Assembly: GCF_000711975.1 (NCBI RefSeq)
Contig: NZ_JONT01000008.1
Coordinates: forward strand, 1 to 64,000
From: Desulfofalx alkaliphila DSM 12257
GTDB taxonomy: Bacteria > Bacillota > Desulfotomaculia > Desulfotomaculales > Desulfohalotomaculaceae
Direction: 5' to 3'
Length of the DNA stretch: 64,000 nt
Positions 33,779 to 41,579 of this stretch are shown piece by piece. Made by a program: the position numbers and the translations under genes. The notes under the pieces were generated by a model. The model was not told the origin of the DNA. It saw nothing but the letters and a program-made list of their open reading frames with translations, and ran no database searches. Numbering within the stretch: the first letter of the stretch is position 1; the number at the start of each line of letters is the position of its first letter.

Positions 33779-34624
33779 ATGAAAATTACTTTTAGACCTG
33801 ATCATCAAAACCCCTACAAAAATAATTCAGGTAAGAAGTTTAAAATACAGCCCAGTAGACCCCCACAAGAATTAGAAGAACAGCTGGCACAAGAAGAGAA
33901 AGAGGAGGAGCAAATTAAACACACTGGGGAAGAGTATTTTGAACATAATGATGCAGAATCCCCGGGGGATTTTGAAGAGCATCATTTAGTAAATTTTGAG
34001 GATGACGAAGAAGAAGCCCTGCAATTCCCAGAAGAATCTTTTTTCCCAGAAGATATGAACTACGCTGAGGAAGAGGAGCAATACCACCTCCCCCATGAAG
34101 ACTACCACCAGGTGCCGCTTATAGAAGAGCCACAGCGGTTTGATGAAGATCGCCCTTGCTATGATGCAGAACAGTCTCTACCATTCCCCGGGGAGCAGTA
34201 TTATGTAAACCCGACAGAGGACCAAGAGTATTACCCTTATCAATCCCAGCACTATTCCGATACAGACTCCGACTATTTTGAAGAACAATACTATGGACAA
34301 GAGGAGGAAAGTGCAATGCCATATGTAAATCATGGGGGTCACCCGCCCTGTCCCAATCCCAATCCTGACCAACCCGACCACTGTCCTGACCATAGATGCA
34401 GACCATATCCTTACCCAGGCAATTATTACCCACTGCAGTGTTTGGGGTATGATTATATCCCCTGGCAGCATTATATCTGTACCTATGATCCCCGACAGGC
34501 CCTTATGAAGGGAACCATGTTTCCGGAATTATATAGTCCCTATTACCCTGACAGGAAACCGCCGGTGATACCGGAACCATATATGAACCTGTGGCAAAAA
34601 TTATGTAGAAAAGGCAGAAAATAG
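33779..34624 (+). CDS. cotJA: CotJA-like spore coat protein with long acidic N-terminal extension
   Basis: The 281-residue product has a C-terminal CotJA core (about residues 224-256, IPWQHYICTYDPRQALMKGT then FPELYSPYY). Ordinary CotJA proteins are only about 70-90 residues. The ~215-residue extension is low-complexity and very rich in Glu, Asp, Tyr, Gln and His (runs such as QEEKEEEQ, DDEEEA, YAEEEEQYH). It ends in a Pro/Cys/His-rich patch (CPNPNPDQPDHCPDHRCRP). cotJB and cotJC follow, so coat function is likely. AAGGAGG supports ATG 33779. Confidence 0.85.
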   Translation: MKITFRPDHQNPYKNNSGKKFKIQPSRPPQELEEQLAQEEKEEEQIKHTGEEYFEHNDAESPGDFEEHHLVNFEDDEEEALQFPEESFFPEDMNYAEEEEQYHLPHEDYHQVPLIEEPQRFDEDRPCYDAEQSLPFPGEQYYVNPTEDQEYYPYQSQHYSDTDSDYFEEQYYGQEEESAMPYVNHGGHPPCPNPNPDQPDHCPDHRCRPYPYPGNYYPLQCLGYDYIPWQHYICTYDPRQALMKGTMFPELYSPYYPDRKPPVIPEPYMNLWQKLCRKGRK

Positions 34625-34651
34625 AACTTTTGCAACAAGGAGGGGTTTGTA

Positions 34652-34918
34652 ATGGCATGTTTAGACGGAAGATGTATGAAATTGCTCTACGATTTGATGG
34701 AGTGGGGCTTTGCTCAAACAGAGTTAATTTTATTTTTGGATACACATCCCGATGATGTTAGGGCCCTTGAGGAATACAACAGGGTAACCCAAAGGATGAA
34801 CCAATTAACCAGGGAGTATGAAGCATATTGTGGTCCGCTGGTTGTTCAAGATTTTGCTTGTCCGCAGGAGTACTGGGCATGGTTGGAAACACCATGGCCA
34901 TGGGAAATTGACTACTAG
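34652..34918 (+). CDS. cotJB: Spore coat protein CotJB
   Basis: The product has 88 residues. The family hallmark LYDLMEWGFAQTELILFLDT followed by HPDD, and a Trp/Pro-rich C-terminus (EYWAWLETPWPWE) match CotJB. Second gene of the cotJ operon; AAGGAGGGG in front. CotJ proteins are made in the mother cell and assemble into the inner coat. Confidence 0.95.
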   Translation: MACLDGRCMKLLYDLMEWGFAQTELILFLDTHPDDVRALEEYNRVTQRMNQLTREYEAYCGPLVVQDFACPQEYWAWLETPWPWEIDY

Positions 34919-34931
34919 GGGGAAGTAACTT

Positions 34932-35504
34932 ATGTGGGTATATACAAAAAGACTGCAACATCCTGTGCGGGTCTGTAAACCCGACGTTAAAATGGCAAAG
35001 TTTTTACTGACACAATACGGTGGCCCCGACGGAGAACTCTCTGCTGCACTGCGTTACTTAAATCAGCGCTACACAATGCCCACCAAGAAAGCCAAAGGGT
35101 TACTGACAGACATAGGCACTGAAGAATTGGCTCACTTAGAAATGATTGCCACCATGGTTTATAAATTACTCAAGGGTGTGCCCCCCTCTGTACTGCGCCG
35201 GGAGGGCCTGGGGGAGCACTTTGCGGTGCATAACAGTGCACTCTTTTATACCGATCCGGCCGGTGTGCCTTGGACCGCTTCCTATATTCAGGCCCAGGGC
35301 GACCCGGTATCTGATTTACATGAGGATATGGCCGCTGAACAAAAGGCCCGCCAAGCCTATGAACAGTTAATATCCCTTACCGACGACCCTTGCTTAAAAG
35401 ACGGCCTGCGTTTTCTAAGGGAGAGGGAAGTGGTGCATTTCCAGCGTTTTGGTGAAGCGCTAAATGATGTGCAAGGGTTTATGGAATCAAAAAGGTTTTA
35501 TTAA
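34932..35504 (+). CDS. cotJC: Spore coat protein CotJC, manganese-catalase family
   Basis: The 190-residue protein has a Mn-catalase four-helix bundle. Likely metal ligands are in GELSAALRYL, TEELAHLEMI, AAEQKARQAYEQL and REREVVHFQRF. In Bacillus CotJC and its relatives have a dimanganese site and help peroxide tolerance of spores. Starts 13 bases after cotJB. Confidence 0.95.
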   Translation: MWVYTKRLQHPVRVCKPDVKMAKFLLTQYGGPDGELSAALRYLNQRYTMPTKKAKGLLTDIGTEELAHLEMIATMVYKLLKGVPPSVLRREGLGEHFAVHNSALFYTDPAGVPWTASYIQAQGDPVSDLHEDMAAEQKARQAYEQLISLTDDPCLKDGLRFLREREVVHFQRFGEALNDVQGFMESKRFY

Positions 35505-35507
35505 TGC

Positions 35508-35536
35508 AAAAGCCCTGGTTGGTCAGGGCTTTTTAT
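35508..35536 (+). terminator. Terminator of cotJ operon
   Basis: AAAAGCCCTG / CAGGGCTTTT with a GTTGGT loop, directly after cotJC. Confidence 0.88.
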
Positions 35537-35704
35537 ATTTTTAAGGCATGGGCAGAGGGCTGGGCGGCCGAGGCAAGAATTTTATCAGGGAAACATCTCT
35601 TTTCTTGTCTAATTTAGAAGGAATATGGGGGTTGATTTGTCGAAGGAAAAATCAAGGTTTTTTAATAAAAATTAACTGATGAATTGTGAAAGGTGTGTTA
35701 GGTA

Positions 35705-36079
35705 TTGAATAATTCTCAGGCCCCCTCAAAAAAGGATAAGAAACAAGCTTTAGATCAGCCTAAGGTATTACCCTTAGTAATAGCAGTTGTGGTGTGGATA
35801 GCGATAGTAGCCGGTGCGGGGTACTTCATTAAAGATTACATAGACCGCTCCATTCAATCTGTGCAACAGACAAACGCCATGCATGTGCAAACCCTTGAAG
35901 ACCGCCTAAGTGCACTGGGTGCAGAAATGGAAGAAATCAAATATGCGCTGCAGGATACAGACCAAACATTGGCCAGCTCTGACTCTACCCAAAGGGTGCT
36001 CAATGATAAAATTGAAGAGCTGGACAGGCAGTTAAAGGATCTGGAAAGAAGTCTGAATGTACTGAAGGAGGCGCCCTGA
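35705..36079 (+). CDS. Membrane-anchored coiled-coil protein
   Basis: The product has 124 residues: a Lys-rich cytoplasmic N-terminus (about 20 residues), one transmembrane helix (VLPLVIAVVVWIAIVAGAGY), then a long outside coiled coil (about residues 60-120, EDRLSALGAEMEEIKYAL). I do not recognise a family. It overlaps the next gene by one base (TGATG), so the two are translationally coupled and may act together at the envelope. TTG start at 35705, with AAAGGTG upstream. Confidence 0.65.
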   Translation: MNNSQAPSKKDKKQALDQPKVLPLVIAVVVWIAIVAGAGYFIKDYIDRSIQSVQQTNAMHVQTLEDRLSALGAEMEEIKYALQDTDQTLASSDSTQRVLNDKIEELDRQLKDLERSLNVLKEAP

Positions 36080-37125
36080 TGCGGCTGGTTAACATCTTTT
36101 TTGCTTTCTTAATGGCACCTGTGTTAGCCCTGGCTATAGCTTTATACCACTTTGACAATAGGGTACAGGCCATGGGCCTGCCGGCGGGGGAAATTACAAG
36201 GTCAGTGGAAGTGGTGGAAGACAGACTGTATGAGGTGCAGAAAAATGTAGATTTTGTTTATCAATCAATTCTTGAACAGCAGCGTCAGTATGAAGAACAG
36301 CAAAGGATTTTGGAAGAATTGACCTTGCGGAGCCATGAACACCAACAATTATCGGATGAGATATACGAAGAACGTATTTTGGCAATGCTGGGGCCGCCCA
36401 TTGAAACCCATCGGTCTGAACGGGTGGAGATTAAGGTATTTAAGCTTGATGAACTGGGCTACCGAGGCTTTATTGCCAAGGTAAAACTGTTTGATCCAAC
36501 TGCCTTTAGGGTGGTGCTGGCCAAGGATAAGCTTGGTGAGGAGGAAACAACCGGCCAAGCGGTACAAAGAACGGGGGCCATACTGGGGGTCAACGGCGGT
36601 GGTTTTTATAGGTTTATGCAGAACGGCCGCCAGTATACTTTACCCATAGCCAATACCGTCATTGACGGCCGGTTAATGAATGAATTTTATCCCTCCGAGA
36701 AGGGCATGTTTTTTGCCGGTACCACCAGAGACGGTAAAGTTATTGGGGGTAACTATTTTTCCCAAAAGGAATTGATGGCTGAAAATCCCTGGCAGGGGGT
36801 TAGTTTTGTTCCCATACTGATAAAGGAGGGCAAACCGCTGCCGCTGCCCCGGGAATGGCAAAACACGCGGCATCCCCGCACCATAATAGGAGAGTATGCC
36901 AACGGGGATTTGATTTTAATAGTGGTGGACGGCAGACAGGCCAGCTGGAGCAGTGGGGTGACCTTGGAGCGGTTACAAATTAAGCTTATTGAATTAGGGG
37001 TTAAGGAAGGCTATAATCTTGACGGCGGGGGTTCCAGCACCTTTGTATATAAGGGTAAGGTGTTAAACCGCCCGTCAGACGGCAGGCAGCGGCCCATGGC
37101 TACCCATATTGTTGTGATGCCATAG
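36079..37125 (+). CDS. Phosphodiester glycosidase (NAGPA-domain) family exported protein
   Basis: The product has 348 residues. An N-terminal signal/anchor (LVNIFFAFLMAPVLALAIAL) precedes a coiled coil (about residues 45-100). A C-terminal NAGPA domain has AILGVNGGGFY, RHPRTIIGEYANGDLILIVVDGR and LELGVKEGYNLDGGGSST-like segments (LGVKEGYNLDGGGSSTFV). Members cleave N-acetylglucosamine phosphodiesters, including wall teichoic or exopolysaccharide links. Probably acts at the cell wall or spore surface. Confidence 0.85.
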   Translation: MRLVNIFFAFLMAPVLALAIALYHFDNRVQAMGLPAGEITRSVEVVEDRLYEVQKNVDFVYQSILEQQRQYEEQQRILEELTLRSHEHQQLSDEIYEERILAMLGPPIETHRSERVEIKVFKLDELGYRGFIAKVKLFDPTAFRVVLAKDKLGEEETTGQAVQRTGAILGVNGGGFYRFMQNGRQYTLPIANTVIDGRLMNEFYPSEKGMFFAGTTRDGKVIGGNYFSQKELMAENPWQGVSFVPILIKEGKPLPLPREWQNTRHPRTIIGEYANGDLILIVVDGRQASWSSGVTLERLQIKLIELGVKEGYNLDGGGSSTFVYKGKVLNRPSDGRQRPMATHIVVMP

Positions 37126-37145
37126 CAAAATATTGATAGATGAAG

Positions 37146-37183
37146 AATTTTAGGGGTGAACAAAGGTGTTCACCCCTAAAATT
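37146..37183. terminator. Bidirectional terminator
   Basis: Perfect 16-bp stem AATTTTAGGGGTGAAC / GTTCACCCCTAAAATT with a 6-base loop between convergent genes. Confidence 0.9.
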
Positions 37184-37202
37184 GTTAGCTCATAATGACC
37201 CT

Positions 37203-38780
37203 TTACCGTCCCGCTTTGAGGCAGGATGGGATTAGAACGCTGGCCGGTTGGGTTAACAGGCTTACCGTTACCAGTACCAAAGCGGACAAAGGCAGACTAA
37301 TTACAATTGGGTCTAAGAAATTCCATGGGAAGGGAAGTAGGTAAGGTTTCCCAAACAAATACATACAAATTCCCAAGGCGGTGGATTCTTTGGCGTGAAC
37401 AAATACCATTAATAAGATGCTCACCGCAAAACCCGATACCATGCTGGCGATGGCGCCGGCCTTGGTGGCCCGGGGCCAGAACAGTGCTGCCGTATAGGCA
37501 GGTAAAAACGAAGCTGCACAAATGCCAAAGAATAAGGCCGTGGCCACTGCCACTATGCTCACCGGCAGTTTCAATGTCAAATATAGGGTAATTATCAGAG
37601 CAACAACAATGCCGCATCTGCTGATGGTTAAATCGTTCTTTTTATAAATGTCATAACTAAATGACGAACCAATTACATGGAACTGACCGCTCAAGGTGGA
37701 CATGGCGGCAGACAGCAGAGTTAACATAAATATATAGGAGAACCATGGGGGCATGGCCGTGCCAATGTACAGCGGTATAATAGTATCAATATTGGGTTGA
37801 CCGGTGGCCGGGTCAACGGCTGCCAGCAGTGATATTTTACCCATGGTTTCCACAAAGTACACATTAGTGAGGGCGCCAACCACAAAGACAATCCCGGTCA
37901 TGCCCAGAATAAATATACCACCGGCTATCACCGCGCGGTTTAGTTCCCGCGGTCCTTTAACAGTAAGGTATCTGACCACCAGTTGGGGCTGTGCCAAAAC
38001 ACCAATACCAACTCCCAATACAATTGTGGTGACAAGGGTTAACCAGTATTCCGATCCGAAGGCAGGCATGCTGGTCCAACCTTGGTGGCCGCTGGCTTTC
38101 AGCGATTCCGGTACCAGACCTGTCAGTGATGTCAGGGACTGATGGGCAGCGGATACCCCACCCAGCTTTGTGTACGTAAAAACTAACAGTGTAATCATGG
38201 CGACGAACATAATGGTTCCCTGAAAGGCATCGGTGTATAATACGCCTTTGAGTCCGCCAGCTATAACGTAAGCAGCCACAATCACTGCGAAAATAAGTAC
38301 AGCCCAAACGTAGGGGATATCAATAACCAGTTCCATAAAGCGGACGGCACCAATCATTACGGCGGCGGCATAGAGCGGCATAGTAACAAAAATTATTACA
38401 GCAGAGAATTTTTGCATAAAGGGAGAAGAAAATCTTTTGCCCAGCAACTCGGGGAAGGTATTTACTCCCAATTCTTTACCAATGACTGCAGTGCGCTTGC
38501 CATACACAACAAAGGCTATAAAAATACCTACAAAAATATTTAAAAAAGTAAGCCATAACAGACCCATACCGAATAGGGCAGCTGTTCCGCCAAAGCCTAC
38601 AATGGCAGAGGTGCTGATAAAGGTAGCACCATAGGCTAAAGCCATTAAGACCGGGTGTGTTTGACCGCCGGCAATGAGATAATCCTTGGTGGATTTTGTC
38701 CTTTTATAACCCAGGTAACCCAGGCCCAAAACTATAAATAAATAAACGATGACAATTATACAAAGAACAAGGTTATTCAT
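37203..38780 (-). CDS. Sodium:solute symporter (SSS) family transporter
   Basis: This 525-residue membrane protein has about 13 helices. Family marks are YLIAGGQTHPVLMAL, SAIVGFGGTAALFGMG, and the middle ATIVLGVGIGVLAQPQLVVRYL-like segment (GIGVLAQPQLVVRYLTVKG). The substrate is not set by sequence alone; relatives include proline, pantothenate and acetate carriers. The T-box leader upstream argues for an amino acid, or its precursor, as cargo. AAAGGAG precedes ATG. A 35-residue partner gene lies 18 bases upstream. Confidence 0.9.
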   Translation of the reverse strand: MNNLVLCIIVIVYLFIVLGLGYLGYKRTKSTKDYLIAGGQTHPVLMALAYGATFISTSAIVGFGGTAALFGMGLLWLTFLNIFVGIFIAFVVYGKRTAVIGKELGVNTFPELLGKRFSSPFMQKFSAVIIFVTMPLYAAAVMIGAVRFMELVIDIPYVWAVLIFAVIVAAYVIAGGLKGVLYTDAFQGTIMFVAMITLLVFTYTKLGGVSAAHQSLTSLTGLVPESLKASGHQGWTSMPAFGSEYWLTLVTTIVLGVGIGVLAQPQLVVRYLTVKGPRELNRAVIAGGIFILGMTGIVFVVGALTNVYFVETMGKISLLAAVDPATGQPNIDTIIPLYIGTAMPPWFSYIFMLTLLSAAMSTLSGQFHVIGSSFSYDIYKKNDLTISRCGIVVALIITLYLTLKLPVSIVAVATALFFGICAASFLPAYTAALFWPRATKAGAIASMVSGFAVSILLMVFVHAKESTALGICMYLFGKPYLLPFPWNFLDPIVISLPLSALVLVTVSLLTQPASVLIPSCLKAGR

Positions 38781-38798
38781 ATTAAGACTCCTTTCAAA

Positions 38799-38906
38799 CT
38801 ATTTGTCGCTATTCCAGTTTATTGTCCCATAAACAATACACAATAGGCTTGCGCCAATACACAGTATATAGGCCAGCCATATTTGTGGATCCGGTAAGTT
38901 AAGCAA
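38799..38906 (-). CDS. Symporter small accessory protein (35 residues)
   Basis: On the minus strand AAGGAGGG precedes TTG at 38906, opening 35 codons that end TAG at 38799. The peptide starts MLNLPDPQIWLAYILC and holds one membrane helix (IWLAYILCIGASLLCIVYG), ending WNSDK. Tiny one-helix proteins with LxDPxxWxAYxLC are known directly upstream of SSS symporters and are named symporter small accessory proteins. It overlaps nothing and has normal spacing. Confidence 0.85.
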   Translation of the reverse strand: MLNLPDPQIWLAYILCIGASLLCIVYGTINWNSDK

Positions 38907-38942
38907 TATAAGCCCTCCTTTCTGCCCAATAAATATTAGCTA

Positions 38943-38979
38943 AAATAAAAAGTCTCCACGTCCTATAGGGACGGGAGAC
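38943..38979 (-). terminator. T-box-controlled terminator
   Basis: On the minus strand GTCTCCCGTCCC-TATA-GGGACGTGGAGAC then TTTTTATTTT, a strong hairpin. Its 5' arm overlaps the 3' arm of the second antiterminator. Confidence 0.88.
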
Positions 38980-39349
38980 CCGCGTTACCACCCTTATTGA
39001 CATATGTTTACATATGCCCACTCGGTTAAGGTACAGGATAAAATTCCCCTTAAAAAAGAAAAAACTTTTCGCTACAGGGGCGACCATGCCGCGGTACCAC
39101 CCTGCTTAGCAAAAAGCTCACTCATTTAAGGTACGGGAACTTTTTCCGATACCTCCTTCCTTTTAACGGTGGAAGAGTCCGGCTTAACCTACTTTCCTTT
39201 GACACCCGGTGGCAAAGGTTTCAATTAGCAACTCAGGAGAGAACTTCAATAAGCCATGCTTTAGGAGTGCTTACAGTCTATGACACTCCCTCCCTGTAAA
39301 ACTGGGCCTTACCTACTTTTCTCCGTCATTGTCTTTGCTATTAAATTTA
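38979..39349 (-). promoter_or_regulatory. T-box leader with one Stem I and two antiterminator units
   Basis: Read on the minus strand. Stem I base TAGCAA / TTGCTA, GGAGA / TCTCC with an AAAGTAGG and TTGAAGTTC internal loop (AGTA opposite GAA, as in specifier loops). A second AAAGTAGG begins the Stem II region. Antiterminator 1 has CAGGG-TGGTACC-GCG...CGC-CCCTG (around 39074-39110). Antiterminator 2 has AAGGG-TGGTAAC-GCG near 38980-38995 and the strong terminator. Both bulges read TGGT, so both expect a tRNA ending ACCA. Specifier codon GTT (Val) or TTC (Phe) are candidates, unresolved. Controls the symporter pair. Confidence 0.9.
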
Positions 39350-39353
39350 CAAG

Positions 39354-39382
39354 ATAGTAGCATAGGTAAAAACCTTTGTCAA
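39354..39382 (-). promoter_or_regulatory. Promoter of the T-box leader
   Basis: On the minus strand TTGACA (39382-39377), 17-base spacer, TACTAT (39359-39354); the leader begins a few bases later. Confidence 0.8.
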
Positions 39383-39444
39383 TAGGTATTTTTATTTTTT
39401 TTATTTATAATTATAAATACATCTTGCAGGAGCATCATTCTAAG

Positions 39445-40311
39445 CTATGCCTTTAGATAATAGTAGTCCAGGTGTTCCAAAAAATAATTTAGCTCATCAA
39501 TAACTTCCTGCAGGGGAATCGCCTGGGCTTCCAATTCGAAAATTGGGCGCCCAAAGGCCGTTCCCATTTCATACCGCTGTGCTCTAAACTTAGTTGTGGT
39601 GGCTTTATCTTTTAGCCACTTTTTGGCCACGTTATATGGGGTATGAAAACAAAAACGGTGTTCTGCATATTTAACCGTGAACTCATACAAACTGTAGTAA
39701 CGGTCGTTTTTTATACACCAGGGGCAGCCGCCGGTCATACGTGCGTAATCGTGGTAACTTTTTCGTTGCCTTCTGGCCTTTCTTTTACAACTGGGGCACA
39801 GGAGTACCCGTTGTCCTCCCTGGACAAGGGATATGGTTAAACCATGTTCCTCATTGTAATGCTCAACAAATTTTTTTAACACCTTTTCTTTTAAATCATA
39901 TAGATAATGATTACCGGCCTTGGCATAATGGTTAAGGTGAAATAAAAAATATGATGCCCGTAATAAATTGGCTGTTTTTTCCGGGGCAAGATCTAAAGAA
40001 AGCAAAAATTCTTCCTTCCTGGATTTAAGGCCATGGGCAGCATTAATTCTGTTTGAGCGCATTAAAGCAGCCTTTTTTGCACCCATGGCGGTGTTTTCTT
40101 CTGATTCCCAGCGTCTTAATATCCTGGGCATTTGCAGTTGTAGCTTATCTACTTCCGCTGGGTGGTAGAGGTGCAGGTCGCCGTGTTTCATCTTTGTAAT
40201 TTCTTCAACTTCGAGATAACCTTCATGTGTTAACCGTCGCAGCTTTGTGGGGGTAATGCCAAGGATTTTGCATACCTCGGCTGTGGTAAGTAGTTGTTGC
40301 ATCGTCTTCAA
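39445..40311 (-). CDS. HTH (MerR/excisionase-like) protein with internal zinc ribbon
   Basis: The product has about 288 residues. The N-terminal winged-helix reads LLTTAEVCKILGITPTKLRRLTHEGYL (about residues 5-31). A middle cysteine group CPSCKRKARRQRKSY...GCPWC (about residues 172-197) looks like a zinc ribbon. The rest is basic and aromatic-rich with no family I know. The start is uncertain: TTG 40311 is best placed behind AAGGGGG, ATG 40302 is possible. It is the next gene upstream of the T-box unit on the same strand. Confidence 0.65.
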   Translation of the reverse strand: MKTMQQLLTTAEVCKILGITPTKLRRLTHEGYLEVEEITKMKHGDLHLYHPAEVDKLQLQMPRILRRWESEENTAMGAKKAALMRSNRINAAHGLKSRKEEFLLSLDLAPEKTANLLRASYFLFHLNHYAKAGNHYLYDLKEKVLKKFVEHYNEEHGLTISLVQGGQRVLLCPSCKRKARRQRKSYHDYARMTGGCPWCIKNDRYYSLYEFTVKYAEHRFCFHTPYNVAKKWLKDKATTTKFRAQRYEMGTAFGRPIFELEAQAIPLQEVIDELNYFLEHLDYYYLKA

Positions 40312-40368
40312 ACACACCGCCCCCTTACAAAAGAATTTATTAAACTGTAATATGGAATCTTGTAAAGT

Positions 40369-40956
40369 CTATTGCAGTGCCCTTAACCGGTCCTTAGCCT
40401 GCTGTAAAGCTTCTTCAAAACGCCGGTTAGTTTCACCCATGGCCTTGGCGAGCTCGCCTTTAAACTCCGGTTGGCTTTCCAAATCCACACTTATTTCGCC
40501 ACCGTATTGCTCCTCTAATTGCTGCATGGCGGCCTGGTATTTGTGTCTTAGTTGAGCATGAACCCGGGCTTTAACTTGCTCGATAACCTGGAGGTAATAG
40601 TCAAAGAGGTGCTGCAGTTCCCCTGCTAGGTGTGACAATTGCTGTTTGTCTTCTTTTATGGCAAACAAACCTTGCAAGGCAATTTCATTTAGTTTTTGCC
40701 CATCTTCATTCATGGGCAGTGAGATATTCTGGATCAGTGTTTCTTGTATGCCTTGAATAATATAAGGGCGCTTTTCACTGCTGTGTGCCTCCAATTCAGA
40801 CTTAATATCGGCCTTATTATTGATATACCTGCCGGCAATGGCTTTGCCAATGGGCATGTAGTCCAGTCGGTTTAACTCTTCGTCGGATACTTCTTTAAAG
40901 GTTGCCGCTCTCTCTAAAGCTTTTTCCAGTGCGGTTTTAATTTTACCTTCACCCAT
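40369..40956 (-). CDS. Hypothetical helical protein
   Basis: I do not recognise this 195-residue protein. It is soluble, Glu/Gln-rich and almost wholly alpha-helical, with a strong heptad pattern in the second half (about residues 105-195). It has no cysteines. AAAGGAGG stands before ATG. It lies upstream of the HTH-zinc-ribbon gene on the same strand, with a 57-base gap. Confidence 0.65.
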   Translation of the reverse strand: MGEGKIKTALEKALERAATFKEVSDEELNRLDYMPIGKAIAGRYINNKADIKSELEAHSSEKRPYIIQGIQETLIQNISLPMNEDGQKLNEIALQGLFAIKEDKQQLSHLAGELQHLFDYYLQVIEQVKARVHAQLRHKYQAAMQQLEEQYGGEISVDLESQPEFKGELAKAMGETNRRFEEALQQAKDRLRALQ

Positions 40957-41190
40957 AGTTATTGCCTCCTTTAAATGAAAGCTTTAATATCTATACTATT
41001 TCGGTATCAGGCATTTTAATCCCTGCCGGTCAACTTATAATTCAAGGCACCGCAAGGGGCGGTGGGGCAGGCAGTAAAACTATAAAATACTTATTATAAG
41101 TATTAACCTTTAAAAATGCAATACAAACTATTTACTAAAGACTTGGGATTGTGTATACTATCACAAAAGGGATGCTGGAGGTGTATGCAG

Positions 41191-41523
41191 ATGTCGATTA
41201 GCATATTTACCGGTAATATTCAAAACAATCTAAATGTAGATATTGCTGAACTTCCTGCGGCAGTGGAAGAAGACTATTTAGAAAACTTGAACATTTATTA
41301 TCAAACACTCTTAAATACCTCACTGGTGGAAGCCAAATTAAATTGTCGTGAGTTTGAAAAGGCCGATTTAGAAGAGTTTTATCGTGAGGAGTTAAAAAAT
41401 CAGCAAAACGCCTTTAGGGCGATAAAGCAAATAGTTGATGAGTATAAACTCAACCGGGATATTATAATCCAATTGATTCATGATGGGGTGCGCTTTAAAA
41501 TTTCCAGCTACATAACCAAGTAA
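41191..41523 (+). CDS. Hypothetical protein
   Basis: I do not recognise this 110-residue acidic protein. It is mostly helical (DYLENLNIYYQTLLNTSLVEA, EFEKADLEEFYREELKNQ). GGAGGT at 41177-41182 is too close to the ATG at 41185 but well spaced for ATG 41191, which I choose. The 234-base spacer before it is A/T-rich and holds nothing else I can name. Confidence 0.65.
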   Translation: MSISIFTGNIQNNLNVDIAELPAAVEEDYLENLNIYYQTLLNTSLVEAKLNCREFEKADLEEFYREELKNQQNAFRAIKQIVDEYKLNRDIIIQLIHDGVRFKISSYITK

Positions 41524-41545
41524 CACCGGCCCACCGGTGTTTTAA
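41522..41545 (+). terminator. Terminator after hypothetical gene
   Basis: AACACCGG / CCGGTGTT with a CCCA loop, then TTAATTTTT. Confidence 0.78.
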
Positions 41546-41579
41546 TTTTTGTCAATTATAAAGCCCGGTGCAGCCAATA

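Noticed and set aside
38943-39349. Two complete tandem T-boxes
   Set aside because: Only one Stem I and specifier loop can be found; the second unit is only an antiterminator/terminator.
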